Of a stretch of 64,000 nt of DNA, positions 22,956 to 32,276 are shown piece after piece (within the stretch, counting starts at the first letter, position 1; every line of letters begins with the position of its first letter). Where the stretch lies: the NCBI RefSeq assembly GCF_014274685.1, contig NZ_CP060393.1:2415501-2479500 (forward strand). The letters run 5' to 3'. Position numbers and translations under genes: made by a program. A model generated the notes under the pieces. That model saw only the letters and a program-made list of their open reading frames with translations. It did no database searches and was not told where the DNA came from. The stretch is from Edaphobacter sp. 4G125 (lineage in GTDB: Bacteria; Acidobacteriota; Terriglobia; Terriglobales; Acidobacteriaceae).

Positions 22956-24650
22956 TCACGGCGATTGAGTCGGAATGTCCTGCTTGAGGTTCATATTCGC
23001 GCGCAGATCCAGCGGAATACCCTGTGTGAGGTAACGTTGCAGCGTCATCGGATCTTTCCAGTTGACATCCCACCCATGATCGATTGCCGCAAGAATGTAA
23101 GGCCCGGGAATGACGTTGTTCAGGTGAAAGCTTCCGTCAGTATTGGATTGATCGCGAACCAGAACCGCAAAGGAAGCAGGATCGTCGAGGCCCGCAGGAA
23201 CCAACAACACCATCGCACCCACTACGGGTTTGCCGTCGCCTGTGGTCGCAACCCCGCTCACAGAGGCATACCCATTCGAGGTATGTAATGCCAAAACTAT
23301 ATCTCCTGTACCAACGGTGATTTGCCGTCCTTTCACCTCTGCGCCTTTTGCCGTGATGCCCGTCAAAAAACTATTCCCTCTTCCTGCCACGAAGACCTCA
23401 TAGCGTCCTGGGGGAACTTGCAGCGTCACGGATTGTGACGACTGCTCCGATGAACCGCGACGCAAGCTGCCCTCAAAGGACGAGAACCGTCTGCCGCTCT
23501 CGAGGCTCCTCAAGACGACTCCGAATGAGTGATCCTCATCGGAGTCCAGGTTCACCGTAATGTTTGCGACACCTGTCGCCGCGCTGGCGAGGTCAACAGT
23601 TCGCGTCGCACCTGCCGCGATCTCGACGATCTCGCTCTGCGATGTTCTATCTGGTCCCGGAAAGCGCACACGATAGAGACCAGGAGCAAGCCCTCCTATA
23701 TCCATTTTCCCCTGGGAGATTCTGCCTCCGGGCATCGCCTGTACCATGCCTTGGCCCCCGGCTCCGTTATCGATGCGCTCAAAGACCGGGAAGGTTGGCG
23801 CTGGACGCCCGTTGATTGTAGAAGAGGACTGAGGAAGCTCAAGCTGTAGATGAATCGCTGGAATCGGCACAAGATGAAAGTCGGCCGTGCGGCTGTCCGC
23901 CGGTTTCAGCGAGAACACCTCTGCCTGCGCAGGATCATCGACTCCAGGGAACCACGTCACCTGGTAGGTGACATCCAGCGATGGATCGGGAGGAGCTTCA
24001 TTGGACGTGTCATTGTATCTTCGTGATTGGCTTGCCATGCTATACCAGGGGCGCGCATTGACCAGGACGCGATAATCTCCCGGAGCAAGGCCGGCGAACT
24101 CATATATCCCTCGATCATCGGTCTGCACACTCATCCTTGCCTGAAATGGTTGCTCCTTCCGGTCTGGTGAAGTGGAAGCACGATGCTGCAAGGTGACCCG
24201 CGCATCTCGCACGGGCTCTCCTGCTTCGTCGATGACGGTTCCTGTTATCTCTGCTTCAGGAGGAAGAGAAAACTGAAGACGAGTGGACGGATTTGCGGCA
24301 GACAGCACAACGGCAGAAGAGTAGTTATCGTGCTCCTCATACGCTTGGGTTACAAATCCACTGGCGCTTGCGGTCAGACGCCATGCCCCCGCCGAAGGAA
24401 GTGTCAGCGCGAATCTTCCCTGATCGTCCGTGTCGGTTGCGATGCCGGTTCGGGGATTGAAAGTGCTGTTCATTCTCCTCTCAGTTATCGCGGGGCTGGC
24501 ATCGAGGTGAGCATAGGCCACTGGAGCCTTATTCAGGCTGTTGACGACCACTCCTGTGATTCGAAACCCTGAAGGAGCGGCGGACTCGCCAGTCATGGGT
24601 AGAGTACAGAGCACGGTAAACAGAGAAACGGCAAGAAGGCTCTTCCTCAT
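22956..24650 (-). CDS. Exported protein with carboxypeptidase-regulatory-like repeats
   Basis: A 564-residue protein with a signal peptide (MRKSLLAVSLFTVLCTLPMT...). It carries several beta-sandwich carboxypeptidase-regulatory-like domains: about residues 28-100 (FRITGVVVNSLNKAPVAYAH), 130-200 (AEITGTVIDEAGEPVRDARV) and 450-540 (GYASVSGVATTGDGKPVVGA). These domains are common in secreted acidobacterial proteins and are probably binding or structural modules; no catalytic domain is visible. The start overlaps the stop of the paralogous upstream gene (ATGA), so the two are co-translated. The right tRNA-Ser lies 45 bp after its end. Confidence 0.85.
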   Translation of the reverse strand: MRKSLLAVSLFTVLCTLPMTGESAAPSGFRITGVVVNSLNKAPVAYAHLDASPAITERRMNSTFNPRTGIATDTDDQGRFALTLPSAGAWRLTASASGFVTQAYEEHDNYSSAVVLSAANPSTRLQFSLPPEAEITGTVIDEAGEPVRDARVTLQHRASTSPDRKEQPFQARMSVQTDDRGIYEFAGLAPGDYRVLVNARPWYSMASQSRRYNDTSNEAPPDPSLDVTYQVTWFPGVDDPAQAEVFSLKPADSRTADFHLVPIPAIHLQLELPQSSSTINGRPAPTFPVFERIDNGAGGQGMVQAMPGGRISQGKMDIGGLAPGLYRVRFPGPDRTSQSEIVEIAAGATRTVDLASAATGVANITVNLDSDEDHSFGVVLRSLESGRRFSSFEGSLRRGSSEQSSQSVTLQVPPGRYEVFVAGRGNSFLTGITAKGAEVKGRQITVGTGDIVLALHTSNGYASVSGVATTGDGKPVVGAMVLLVPAGLDDPASFAVLVRDQSNTDGSFHLNNVIPGPYILAAIDHGWDVNWKDPMTLQRYLTQGIPLDLRANMNLKQDIPTQSP

Positions 24651-26257
24651 GGATGAAGCTCCGTATCAGGAACGCTCTCGAGATCCAGCATGGCTTTATT
24701 TCCAGAAGTGATGGTGACCTGTCGCACATAGGTGTTGAATTGCGCCAACGCATTGGGTGCGCGGTAATCAGCAGAATGACGACTCTCAAAAGCGACGACA
24801 TCATAACTGCCAGGGGGCAGGGAAGAGAGATTAAAACTGCCATCTGTTCCGCTGTGGATCGAGTAGACTGGCACCGCGCTCTGTCCCGAGGGAACCGCAT
24901 AAACCCATCCCGAAACGGGCGATCCCTTTTGCCGGACCAATCCTTGAAGTCCTCCAGTCTGATTGCTTACCGTCACGATGATTGGGACGCTCCCGGCTCC
25001 TCCCGCTGACACTGTTAGATCCTGTTGCAATAGATTGGAAGTTCCACACGTAATCGACTTCACATACCATGAGCCGCTATTCCGGGCATTGAATCGGTAG
25101 GTGCCCGGGGTGAGCCGGAATACTGCCCCTTGATTGCCGTTCATGACAGGCATAGAAAACGTCGACCCGGTGGGATAAGCCGCCCGTTGTACGTTTTCCA
25201 TCCATAAGCCAAGCTGCTGCGGCCCCGGCGGCGTCTTATCGGACGTAGTGTCCCCATCGACGACCACCTGAATAGGGATCGGAGCGACGGGAGCCAGATG
25301 CAACGCGACCTCGGAGTTATTGTCCTCTCCGACAGTGACTGTAGCCTCTCCATACTCCACACCGTCTCTGCGATTGAGAGTGGCCAGTAAGGTAAAGGTC
25401 CCGCTGGGAAGACCGATCTGCATTCCTTCGGGCCCGCCTCCTCGAGTCACGTTGACCGGAAAGACCGCGCCGTTGCTTGATCGTGCGAGCAGCATCGGGA
25501 AACCGCGTTCCGGCGAGGTATCCAGCATCACTTTCACTGTGTGGGACGGGCTGACGGTAGCGTGAAGCTCCAGTCTTTGCTCTGTACCACTGCTCATATG
25601 GAGACTGTCTGCTGTCTCAGAGACTCCCGGCGAGGGATATGAGATCGGAAGTGCCATCTGGGAGTTTCCACGAAGACGCGCGAAGGGGGTTGAGGTGATG
25701 CGATAGTCTCCGGGAGGGACGGCCAGACGAAACTCTCCATGAGAGTTCGTCATGCTGTTCTTGACTGGGAGCCACTGACTACCCGAATCGTTATAGCTCC
25801 TACGAAGCGCGCTGACGAAGATCTGGGGCAGCGGAGTTCCGTCCTGAGTCGTCAACGTCCCCGTAATCAGAGCCTCAGGATAAAGTCGAGCGACGACGGG
25901 TTGGGCCATCTGATCGGCACGAAGGGGCATTGAGGAGCCCGTCTCCTGGCCGAAGTAGTACCCAGGCTTCTGGACCTCCAGGACAGCAGAAGAGGGCGGC
26001 GTAAATTGCGTGAACTCAAATCTACCCAGATGGTCGGTCAACATGGCGCGGTCGTTGATCCGTACGAGGGCTCGAGAGATCGGAATCCCGTTCGTGGCAT
26101 TCACGACGACCCCTGAAACTGTAATCGGTCCTGAGGAAGGTGAGGTGAGCGCAGCACCGGATCCCATTTGCATCGCAGCAACGGGACATATGCCAGCAAA
26201 TGCCACTACCAGCAGAGGGAACGCAGCCCGGAGCTTCAATGTATTTCCGATCAACAC
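24647..26257 (-). CDS. Exported protein with carboxypeptidase-regulatory-like repeats, paralog
   Basis: About 536 residues. I place the start at GTG 26257, which gives a clean signal peptide (LKLRAAFPLLVVAFAGICPVAA). A longer version from TTG 26320 has an uncharacteristic N-terminus, and neither start has a clear ribosome binding site. The domains are similar in order to those of the downstream gene: ITVSGVVVNATNGIPISRAL near the start, ALITGTLTTQDGTPLPQIFV in the middle and GGLQGLVRQKGSPVSGWVY near the end. The two overlap by 4 nt and look like a duplicated pair working together in the envelope. No enzymatic motif is seen. Confidence 0.8.
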   Translation of the reverse strand: MLIGNTLKLRAAFPLLVVAFAGICPVAAMQMGSGAALTSPSSGPITVSGVVVNATNGIPISRALVRINDRAMLTDHLGRFEFTQFTPPSSAVLEVQKPGYYFGQETGSSMPLRADQMAQPVVARLYPEALITGTLTTQDGTPLPQIFVSALRRSYNDSGSQWLPVKNSMTNSHGEFRLAVPPGDYRITSTPFARLRGNSQMALPISYPSPGVSETADSLHMSSGTEQRLELHATVSPSHTVKVMLDTSPERGFPMLLARSSNGAVFPVNVTRGGGPEGMQIGLPSGTFTLLATLNRRDGVEYGEATVTVGEDNNSEVALHLAPVAPIPIQVVVDGDTTSDKTPPGPQQLGLWMENVQRAAYPTGSTFSMPVMNGNQGAVFRLTPGTYRFNARNSGSWYVKSITCGTSNLLQQDLTVSAGGAGSVPIIVTVSNQTGGLQGLVRQKGSPVSGWVYAVPSGQSAVPVYSIHSGTDGSFNLSSLPPGSYDVVAFESRHSADYRAPNALAQFNTYVRQVTITSGNKAMLDLESVPDTELHP

Positions 26258-26601
26258 AGGAGGAACTCTTGCGAGATAAGACGTTTTCCAACGATCACTT
26301 GTGAGACTCCGAGACGCCAAGAAAGGGATCTAAAGCCGGATGTTTCAATAGCGTTTTTATGTCCGATAACACATATTATGTATACTTACGCGTTTGCTCT
26401 GCTTGACGGGGCGCTGAGTTGTTATTTTTGTAATTAGAATCCAATAGAATCGACCTTGGTCTCCGGATCATCGTAGAACTCTACGACCTTTATTCTGTCG
26501 CAGGTCTGGAGATGCTTCTCTGCTGTCTCAGGTAAACCACAACCAGCAGTCCGGACGAGATGCGCCGTACCCGGTTAGGACAAGACGACGCCAGGATTGC
26601 T
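26258..26601. other. Intergenic region between divergent genes
   Basis: This 344-bp gap separates the exported-protein operon from the SMR transporter and should carry promoters for both. The stretch 26360-26440 is AT-rich. I looked for a guanidine riboswitch before the transporter and did not find a convincing one. Confidence 0.4.
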
Positions 26602-26925
26602 ATGTCCAAAAATTGGGTTTTGCTCATTATCGCGGGTCTGTTCGAAGTCTGCTGGTCAGTTGGATTGAAATACACCGATGGTTTTACCCGGTTGCGCCCG
26701 ACTATCTTCACGATAACGACTCTTTGCATCAGTATGTTTCTTTTAGCCAAGGCCAGCCAGGGACTTCCTATTGGAACCGCCTACGGAGTCTGGGTCGGAA
26801 TTGGAGCCACTGGTGCAGCACTTTTGGGGATTCTGCTCTTCGATGAGCCTGCATCGCCTGCGCGCCTCGGTTTTCTGGCCTTACTATTGTTTTCTATTAT
26901 CGGACTCAAGCTCACCAGCCACTAA
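26602..26925 (+). CDS. sugE: SMR-family transporter, SugE/Gdx type
   Basis: 107 residues from ATG 26602 (start [20 protein letters not shown]), the usual SMR length. An in-frame upstream ATG would add 14 charged residues. It has four helices and the key Glu of helix 1 (Glu13 in AGLFEVCW). The sequence pattern ([39 protein letters not shown]) matches the SugE/Gdx branch, whose members export guanidinium as antiparallel dimers, rather than the EmrE branch. The gene stands alone, with no guanidine-metabolism neighbours. Assignment to the branch is from motif memory. Confidence 0.85.
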   Translation: MSKNWVLLIIAGLFEVCWSVGLKYTDGFTRLRPTIFTITTLCISMFLLAKASQGLPIGTAYGVWVGIGATGAALLGILLFDEPASPARLGFLALLLFSIIGLKLTSH

Positions 26926-26976
26926 ACCTCTTTTGGTAGTATCGGTTTTGAGGATCTCTCCCTCCCCATCTTCCTC

Positions 26977-28134
26977 ATGAGAATTGTTCAGGCTGTCTTT
27001 GGCGTCTTCCATCATTTTGAACTCGCGCGCGAGCTCGAACGCCGCGGACATCTTTCGGTAATCTATTCCACCTTCCCCTGGAAAAGACTCCAGCGGGAAG
27101 GTGTACCTCACTCCAAGGTTGAGACCTTTCCCTGGCTCCACACGACAGAGTTCCTTCTGCAGAAGTACCGCATAGGAAATCGCTGGCTCTCCGATCAATT
27201 CGGATACAGCAATGCGCTCGCCTTCGATGATTGGACGTTGCGAAGAATCCCCGCCTGCGACGTCTTTATCGCAATCTCCGGGGCTGGCTTGAAAACCGGC
27301 CGCAAGATCCAGCAACAAGGCGGAGTGTTCATCTGCGATCGAGGTTCTTCTCACCAACGCTATCAGGAGCAGATTGTCTCCGACGAATACCGTCGCTGGG
27401 GTGTCGATGCTCCGGTCAGCGACGAGCGTGACACCATCCGAGAAGAAAAGATCTACGAGACAGCCGATTTGATTACGGTCCCCTCCGGCTTTGCGGCTCG
27501 GTCGTTTGTCGAGATGGGCGTTCCTGCGGGAAAGATCAGGACCATCCCTCTCGGTGTTCGGCTGGAGAAGTTCCAGCCGGCAGGTGAGCACTCTCGTGAG
27601 ACCTTCGACGTCCTGTTTGCCGGCTCAGTCAGCCTTCGCAAGGGAGTTCCCTATCTGCTGGAGGCTTTTTCAAAACTCAAGCATCCTCACAAGAGGCTCC
27701 GGTTCGTAGGCTCCATCAGTAATGAGATTCGTCCGATCCTGGAGCGCATGCCGAAGGAGAATGTAGAGTTTCTTGGAGCTGTTCCGCAACCTCAGCTTGC
27801 AGCATGGATGCAAAAGAGCCATGTCCTGGTTCTACCCAGCATTGAAGACGGTTTCGGGATGGTGCTGAGTCAGGCCATGGCCACGGGGTGCCCGGTTATT
27901 GCTTCAACTAATACTGGAGGTCCAGACGTCCTTACAGATGATAAAGAAGGGTTTATCGTTCCTATTCGTGATGTCGAAACCCTGACTGACAGGATGCAGC
28001 AGCTTGTCGACGATCCCGACCTGCGTCAACGGATGAGCGAAGCCTCGATCCGGCGGGTGAAGTCTCTCGGTGGCTGGACAGACTACGGCGATCAGTGGGA
28101 GAGGTTGCTCCGCGAGGTCACAGGCAAAGCCTAG
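26977..28134 (+). CDS. Glycosyltransferase family 4 protein
   Basis: A 385-residue GT-B fold glycosyltransferase. The N-terminal acceptor domain (1-190) begins [20 protein letters not shown]. The C-terminal GT4 domain has [36 protein letters not shown] and the nucleotide-sugar binding stretch [20 protein letters not shown] with the EX7E pattern. It probably adds a sugar to an envelope or exopolysaccharide acceptor; the sugar is unknown. It is separated by 51 bp from the SMR gene. Its stop codon overlaps the stop of the convergent thiS gene. Confidence 0.88.
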   Translation: MRIVQAVFGVFHHFELARELERRGHLSVIYSTFPWKRLQREGVPHSKVETFPWLHTTEFLLQKYRIGNRWLSDQFGYSNALAFDDWTLRRIPACDVFIAISGAGLKTGRKIQQQGGVFICDRGSSHQRYQEQIVSDEYRRWGVDAPVSDERDTIREEKIYETADLITVPSGFAARSFVEMGVPAGKIRTIPLGVRLEKFQPAGEHSRETFDVLFAGSVSLRKGVPYLLEAFSKLKHPHKRLRFVGSISNEIRPILERMPKENVEFLGAVPQPQLAAWMQKSHVLVLPSIEDGFGMVLSQAMATGCPVIASTNTGGPDVLTDDKEGFIVPIRDVETLTDRMQQLVDDPDLRQRMSEASIRRVKSLGGWTDYGDQWERLLREVTGKA

Positions 28135-28352
28135 CCAATCCCGCCGCCGACAAAATGTACAACCTCAAGTTTGTCGCCTTCGGCCAGATGTGTAGCAGCC
28201 CAGGCTGTTCTGGGAACGATCTCGCCGTTATGCTCGACCGCAACCCGGTCTCCTTTGAGTCCGAGTTCTTTGACCAGGTCTTCAAGACTGGCGGACGGAG
28301 CAAGTTCGGAAAATGCACGGGACTGACCATTCAGAACAAGGGTTAGAGGCAT
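28131..28352 (-). CDS. thiS: Sulfur carrier protein ThiS with a two-residue C-terminal extension
   Basis: A 73-residue ubiquitin-like protein (start [14 protein letters not shown]; conserved VVHFVGGG at the end). ThiS is adenylated and thiocarboxylated on its terminal Gly and donates sulfur for the thiazole of thiamine. Here the coding sequence continues Ile-Gly after GGG before the stop, so the usual free Gly-Gly end is not present. Either the last Gly serves, or the tail is trimmed, as is known for QbsE. It lies 31 bp downstream of thiD on the same strand, which supports the thiamine role. Confidence 0.85.
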   Translation of the reverse strand: MPLTLVLNGQSRAFSELAPSASLEDLVKELGLKGDRVAVEHNGEIVPRTAWAATHLAEGDKLEVVHFVGGGIG

Positions 28353-28383
28353 ACCTCTTTAAGGTAGCAAAGCCGCAGCTCCC

Positions 28384-29190
28384 TCAGCGAAGAGGCCAAA
28401 GATGGTTCAGTGGCCCCTTGCCGTAACCGAGTAGAACGGCACGGCGAATGGCTTCTGCTACATATTCCTTTGCTCCCTTTGTCGCTTCCAATGGCGCTTC
28501 GCCCCGAACCAACCTGCTGAGTAAGGCGCTCGAAAATGCGCAGCCCGTCCCGTGAGTAGAGTTGCTGTCGATCCGCTCGCCAACAATCCAATGTTGCTCC
28601 CCTTCGGCTGTCAGCAGAAGATCGTCCGGTTGATCCAGATGACCTCCCGTAGCCACGATATTCAACTTCGGACAGTTTTTCGCTAACGCCTGTGCTGCCG
28701 AAACCATCTCTTGCTGGTTTGTAACTTTCAGCCCAGAGAGAAGAGCTAGCTCGTCCAGGTTGGGGGTCACCCAGTTTACGAGCGGCAGGAGGCGTTCTCG
28801 GAGGAGGGCAAGCCCTCCCGGGGACAGCAGTTCCCTGCCTGAGCTGGAACGCAAAACAGGATCCAGCACGATCGGCGCGACTGGAGAAAGCGACCGCAAA
28901 CGCTCCAGGTAGTCTGCTACTACAGATACGATCTCCAGGGTCGCCAGCATTCCCAGTTTCACTCCAGCAGGAGGAAGATCGGAATGGAGGCAATCGAGCG
29001 TCTCGCGCAGCAGATCGGGAGAAACAGGCTGGCTGTTTCGTACTCCCAACGTCGATTGGACCGTCAAGCTGGTGATTGCAGAGGTCCCAAACAAGCCGTG
29101 CGCGGCGAAGACCATCAGGTCTGCGGTGATTCCTGCTCCGGAGGAGGGGTCAAACCCAGCGATGGAAAGAACAGTCTGCATAGGACACAA
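28384..29190 (-). CDS. thiD: Hydroxymethylpyrimidine/phosphomethylpyrimidine kinase ThiD
   Basis: A 268-residue ribokinase-fold enzyme that phosphorylates HMP and HMP-P in thiamine biosynthesis. Visible motifs are SIAGFDPSSGAGITADL at the N-terminus, the substrate site GTSAITSLTVQST, VLDPVLRSSSGREL, TPNLDELALL, and the catalytic anion hole and Cys in THGTGCAFSS. The length fits the family (about 265-270). A start two codons downstream (MQTVLS) is also possible. It is followed by thiS. No TPP riboswitch was seen upstream in 29191-29449. Confidence 0.92.
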   Translation of the reverse strand: MCPMQTVLSIAGFDPSSGAGITADLMVFAAHGLFGTSAITSLTVQSTLGVRNSQPVSPDLLRETLDCLHSDLPPAGVKLGMLATLEIVSVVADYLERLRSLSPVAPIVLDPVLRSSSGRELLSPGGLALLRERLLPLVNWVTPNLDELALLSGLKVTNQQEMVSAAQALAKNCPKLNIVATGGHLDQPDDLLLTAEGEQHWIVGERIDSNSTHGTGCAFSSALLSRLVRGEAPLEATKGAKEYVAEAIRRAVLLGYGKGPLNHLWPLR

Positions 29191-29449
29191 TCCGGGTCTC
29201 CCTGCCTGAAATCCGGGGCAAAAAGCCTTTTTTTATAATTTCTCAAATTTTTTGTGTTTCTGTCAGATCCGGTCCAGAGAGAGCGGATTTGACCCAGAAG
29301 TGGGAGATTTAAGGCCGAATATCGAATTGGCAACTCCGATCTTCTTTAGCACACTCTAATTATTATCTGCAACTAAATTTTACAGCTAAGTGTATGGTGT
29401 TGATTGACTTAGCAACGTTTTCCCCGGGACAATGTTAACAGGAGGTGCC

Positions 29450-29977
29450 ATGAAGATCATTCCTGCGAAGCTGCGAGATGCTGTTGTCTCACCCCGGCGT
29501 GGGCTTGTTATCGTGACACTGCTTTCGGCGTTGGGAATCACAGCGTCGGCGAGCGATCCTTCTGTACCTGTGAAGGACACCGTAAAGGGTCCAGAACAGC
29601 AGCAAGGAAAAGGACGTCACTGGTTTCAAGTCGGTGTGGCGTCGTGGTACGGACACTACTTCCAGGGCAAGAAGACCGCCAACGGGGAGTCCTACGATAT
29701 GAATGGACTCACCTGTGCGCACCGGAGTCTTCCCCTCGGGAGCTGGATCCGTGTAACCAACCTGAAGAACCGCAAGTCTGTGTTCGTTCGGGTCAATGAC
29801 CGGGGGCCTGTTCCCGAGAATCGCATCGTCGATCTCTCGTATGGAGCAGCCAAGGCGGTCGGGATCAGCGGAATTGCCAAGGTGAAGCTGGAAACACTTC
29901 GTCCTGGCGATCCGGAGATGGCCCGACAGCTGATTGCCCAGCTCCAGATGCCGGTCGCGGTCGGACAGGGAATCTAA
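29450..29977 (+). CDS. rlpA: RlpA-like septal ring lytic transglycosylase family protein
   Basis: 175 residues from ATG 29450, which follows a near-perfect AGGAGGT; the in-frame ATG at 29432 is rejected for lack of a site. A signal peptide (about residues 15-35, LVIVTLLSALGITASAS) precedes a double-psi beta-barrel domain: GVASWYGHYFQGKKTANGES, LTCAHRSLPLGSWIRVTNL, FVRVNDRGPVPENRIVDLS. RlpA proteins cleave or bind denuded peptidoglycan in the periplasm. No SPOR domain is present, so this is the short form. It stands alone on the plus strand. Confidence 0.88.
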   Translation: MKIIPAKLRDAVVSPRRGLVIVTLLSALGITASASDPSVPVKDTVKGPEQQQGKGRHWFQVGVASWYGHYFQGKKTANGESYDMNGLTCAHRSLPLGSWIRVTNLKNRKSVFVRVNDRGPVPENRIVDLSYGAAKAVGISGIAKVKLETLRPGDPEMARQLIAQLQMPVAVGQGI

Positions 29978-30055
29978 TTCCCTTTCTTCGCCCGTTCCAC
30001 AGCTTCAGTCGAGCGCGCTTCTGCCTCGGAAGAAAACCTCAGCTAGACTGAAGCT

Positions 30056-30799
30056 GTGAAAACTCCTACAAACAATGCCTTTTTCTCCGCTGATCCGCGG
30101 GACCGGTTTGCCGTTGCGCTGGATGTTCCAGATGCGAAAGCTGCGCTCGGCCTGGTCGATCGCCTGGAAGACAGCTGCCGCTGGCTGAAGGTCGGTATGG
30201 AGCTGTACTACGCCGCGGGCAACTCTCTTGTCGAGAGCCTGCAGAAACGCGACTTCCGCATCTTTCTCGATCTAAAACTTCACGATATTCCGAACACCGT
30301 GGCTGGGGCCGTTCGATCAGTAGCTGGCCTAGGGGCGGAGCTGCTGACCGTGCATGGAGGAGGGGGCGGAGCGATGCTGCGGGCAGCGGCCGAGGCCGCA
30401 GAGCAGCTTCCCCAGGCTCCCCGGCTGATCGCTGTGACGGTGCTGACCAGCATGGACCGGGGAGAGCTTACTTCGGTTGGAGTCTCGGCTTCTCCGGCGG
30501 AGCAAGCCCTGCGACTGGCACACCTGGCAAAGAACTGTGGCATCGATGGCATGGTCTGTTCGCCTGAGGAGGCTGCGTCTCTTCGAAGCGAGATCGGTCC
30601 TGAGGCGATTCTTGTCGTTCCGGGGATTCGCCCTGCAGGGTCCGCAGTGGACGATCAGCGGCGGGTTGCGAGTCCAGGCGAGGCGATCTCGCGGGGTGCT
30701 TCCCTGTTGGTGGTGGGGCGCCCGATCACACGAGCAGAAGACCCAGCTAAAGCAGCTCGTGCGATTGTGGATGAGATTGCTGCGGCGAGAACGGTTTGA
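30056..30799 (+). CDS. pyrF: Orotidine 5'-phosphate decarboxylase
   Basis: A 247-residue TIM-barrel enzyme of the last step of UMP synthesis. The catalytic Asp-Lys-Asp set is visible in FLDLKLHDIPNTV (preceded by LKVGMELYY). LVVPGIRPAGSA and the phosphate-binding GASLLVVGRPITRA near the C-terminus complete the active site. The start is a GTG at 30056 (family-like start; AGACTGAAG before it is a weak site). The length matches group I bacterial PyrF. It is a single gene, with no pyrimidine neighbours here. Confidence 0.93.
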   Translation: MKTPTNNAFFSADPRDRFAVALDVPDAKAALGLVDRLEDSCRWLKVGMELYYAAGNSLVESLQKRDFRIFLDLKLHDIPNTVAGAVRSVAGLGAELLTVHGGGGGAMLRAAAEAAEQLPQAPRLIAVTVLTSMDRGELTSVGVSASPAEQALRLAHLAKNCGIDGMVCSPEEAASLRSEIGPEAILVVPGIRPAGSAVDDQRRVASPGEAISRGASLLVVGRPITRAEDPAKAARAIVDEIAAARTV

Positions 30800-31373
30800 A
30801 GTCCGCATCTTGAAAATGGGTTGGTCCGCATGTTCTCACTGCTGGTGTGGGTGGAGGGGGTACCCGCATCTGTTGTGGTTTGGGCATTGAGGTTTTGCAG
30901 GACGAGTGGTTTGGTGTCAGTGGGGAGATCGCAGGCGGGTGGTGTGGTGGTAGTAGCAGAAGTGCTCGCTGCGGAGTGAGGCGGAGCCGCAGCGTCGTTC
31001 GATGGCGTGGTCGGTCATGGGTGTCCCTCCCCCTGGGTGTTTTGTTGCAAAGTATTCGAAAGAGATGGCTTAGGTTCGTACTTCGGTGGTGATGCCCTAT
31101 GTATGGGGTACCCGGTTGGTTGGCGGGCGGCAATCTCCGGCAGAGTTTAAATGCGAAAGCCCGGCCAGGGGCCGGGCTTCTTGTTCCCTGATTTAACAGT
31201 AGCAGGGCGTGTCAAGTTTTTGAGAGGGAAAAGTGAACGAAAGGCGCGTGGGCATTGGGGATTTCGCAGTGCAGAGGTTATGGATTGGGGGGAAAGGAAA
31301 ATATTGATGCCCGCGCAGGATACGCTAAAACAGCGTCCTGTACGGGCATCGAGGTCAGAGTGTGTTGGCTTGA
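30800..31373. other. Long gene-free gap after pyrF
   Basis: 574 bp without a supported gene. The plus strand is unusually G/T-rich (many GGTGGTGT-like runs around 30840-30960). The decamer GGGGTACCCG occurs near 30857 and again near 31107. A strong hairpin lies at 31157-31179. It could hide a structured RNA, but I recognise none. Confidence 0.35.
31157..31179. terminator. Strong GC-rich hairpin
   Basis: AAGCCCGGCC and GGCCGGGCTT form a perfect 10-bp stem with a 3-nt loop. It sits between the convergent pyrF and the amidinotransferase-fold gene; CTTCTTGTT follows on the plus strand, so it likely stops transcription. Confidence 0.6.
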
Positions 31374-32276
31374 TTAAGGGTGGGCCGGAAGTCCGTGAGT
31401 TACCCGAGAGTCGCTGAGGCGGAGGGCAAGAGCTTTCGCTGATCCTCCACCACGGATAAATTCGCTCAGGTTCAGCTCCGTGACGTTGTAGCCCAAGTTC
31501 ATCAGGCGATTGGCGAGATCAGTCCCCATCGTCCCCATAATGATCTCCCGCCCCAGGTTGATGACGTTGCAGGCGAAGCGAGCAGCTTCGGCTTCGGTGA
31601 CGACAATGCGCATCTCCGGGGCAAAGGCTTCTTCAATACGGGCCAGCGAGGGCTTGTCGAATGCCTTGGGGAAATACAGCAGGTGACCTTCCGAGAGCGG
31701 AGCGAAACAGGTGTCGAGATGGTAGAAGCGCGGGTCGACGAGGTGCAGTGAGCTGACGCCGACGTGCCAGGCATCGGCGACATGGCGATGGCTCTGAAGG
31801 CAGGTGCGGACGCCGTGCGCGGCCCAAAGATGGTCACCAGCGGCATTAAAGAGCGCGTCCCCTTCTCCTTCAAAGGATGTCTCACGAGGCGTCTGCCAGA
31901 GGAGGAAACCTGCGGATTCGAACCAGCGGCGCAGGTGCTTTTCTTCGGCCTGGCGCTGAGGGTGGGCAAAACTGGAGAGAGCCACAACGCCGTGCTGAAC
32001 GAGGGCGGTGTGTCCGACGAAGACCATGTCGGGCAGGCCCTTCTGCGCAGGAATCAGTCTCACATCGGCCAAACGCTGAAGGTGGCTGTGAAGCTCCTTC
32101 CATTGCGCATAGGCAAGGTCGCGGGAGGGACGATGCAGATTGCCGGCCATCCACGGATTGATGACGTAATCGACGTCATACCACTCCGGTGGACACATCA
32201 AGTACGTTGGTCTGTCAAAGTGCGGAAGAGAGGCTAGGTTACGAGAAGATGAATCAGGTGCTGAAATGGTGCTCAT
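31374..32276 (-). CDS. Amidinotransferase/DDAH-fold protein lacking the catalytic Cys
   Basis: 300 residues from ATG 32276 (a TTG at 32336 would add 20). The pentein fold of dimethylarginine dimethylaminohydrolases and arginine deiminases is recognisable: PTYLMCPPEWYDVDYVINPW at the start, LPDMVFVGHTAL, the substrate motif FEGEGDALF, the His segment FYHLDTCFAPL, and the C-terminal loop FIRGGGSAKALALRL. In active relatives this loop ends with the nucleophilic Cys (GGG..xCL.L); here the codon is GCT (Ala). The protein is therefore probably not a hydrolase of the classical type and may be a binding protein. The hairpin at 31157-31179 lies beyond its end. Confidence 0.8.
   Translation of the reverse strand: MSTISAPDSSSRNLASLPHFDRPTYLMCPPEWYDVDYVINPWMAGNLHRPSRDLAYAQWKELHSHLQRLADVRLIPAQKGLPDMVFVGHTALVQHGVVALSSFAHPQRQAEEKHLRRWFESAGFLLWQTPRETSFEGEGDALFNAAGDHLWAAHGVRTCLQSHRHVADAWHVGVSSLHLVDPRFYHLDTCFAPLSEGHLLYFPKAFDKPSLARIEEAFAPEMRIVVTEAEAARFACNVINLGREIIMGTMGTDLANRLMNLGYNVTELNLSEFIRGGGSAKALALRLSDSRVTHGLPAHP

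Noticed and set aside
26441-26601. Possible guanidine riboswitch before the SugE/Gdx transporter
   Set aside because: Short matches such as GTCCGGACGAGA exist, but the conserved cores of guanidine-I, -II or -III riboswitches could not be assembled; no call made.
29191-29449. Possible TPP riboswitch upstream of thiD
   Set aside because: The conserved CTGAGA and ACCTGATC segments are absent on the minus strand.
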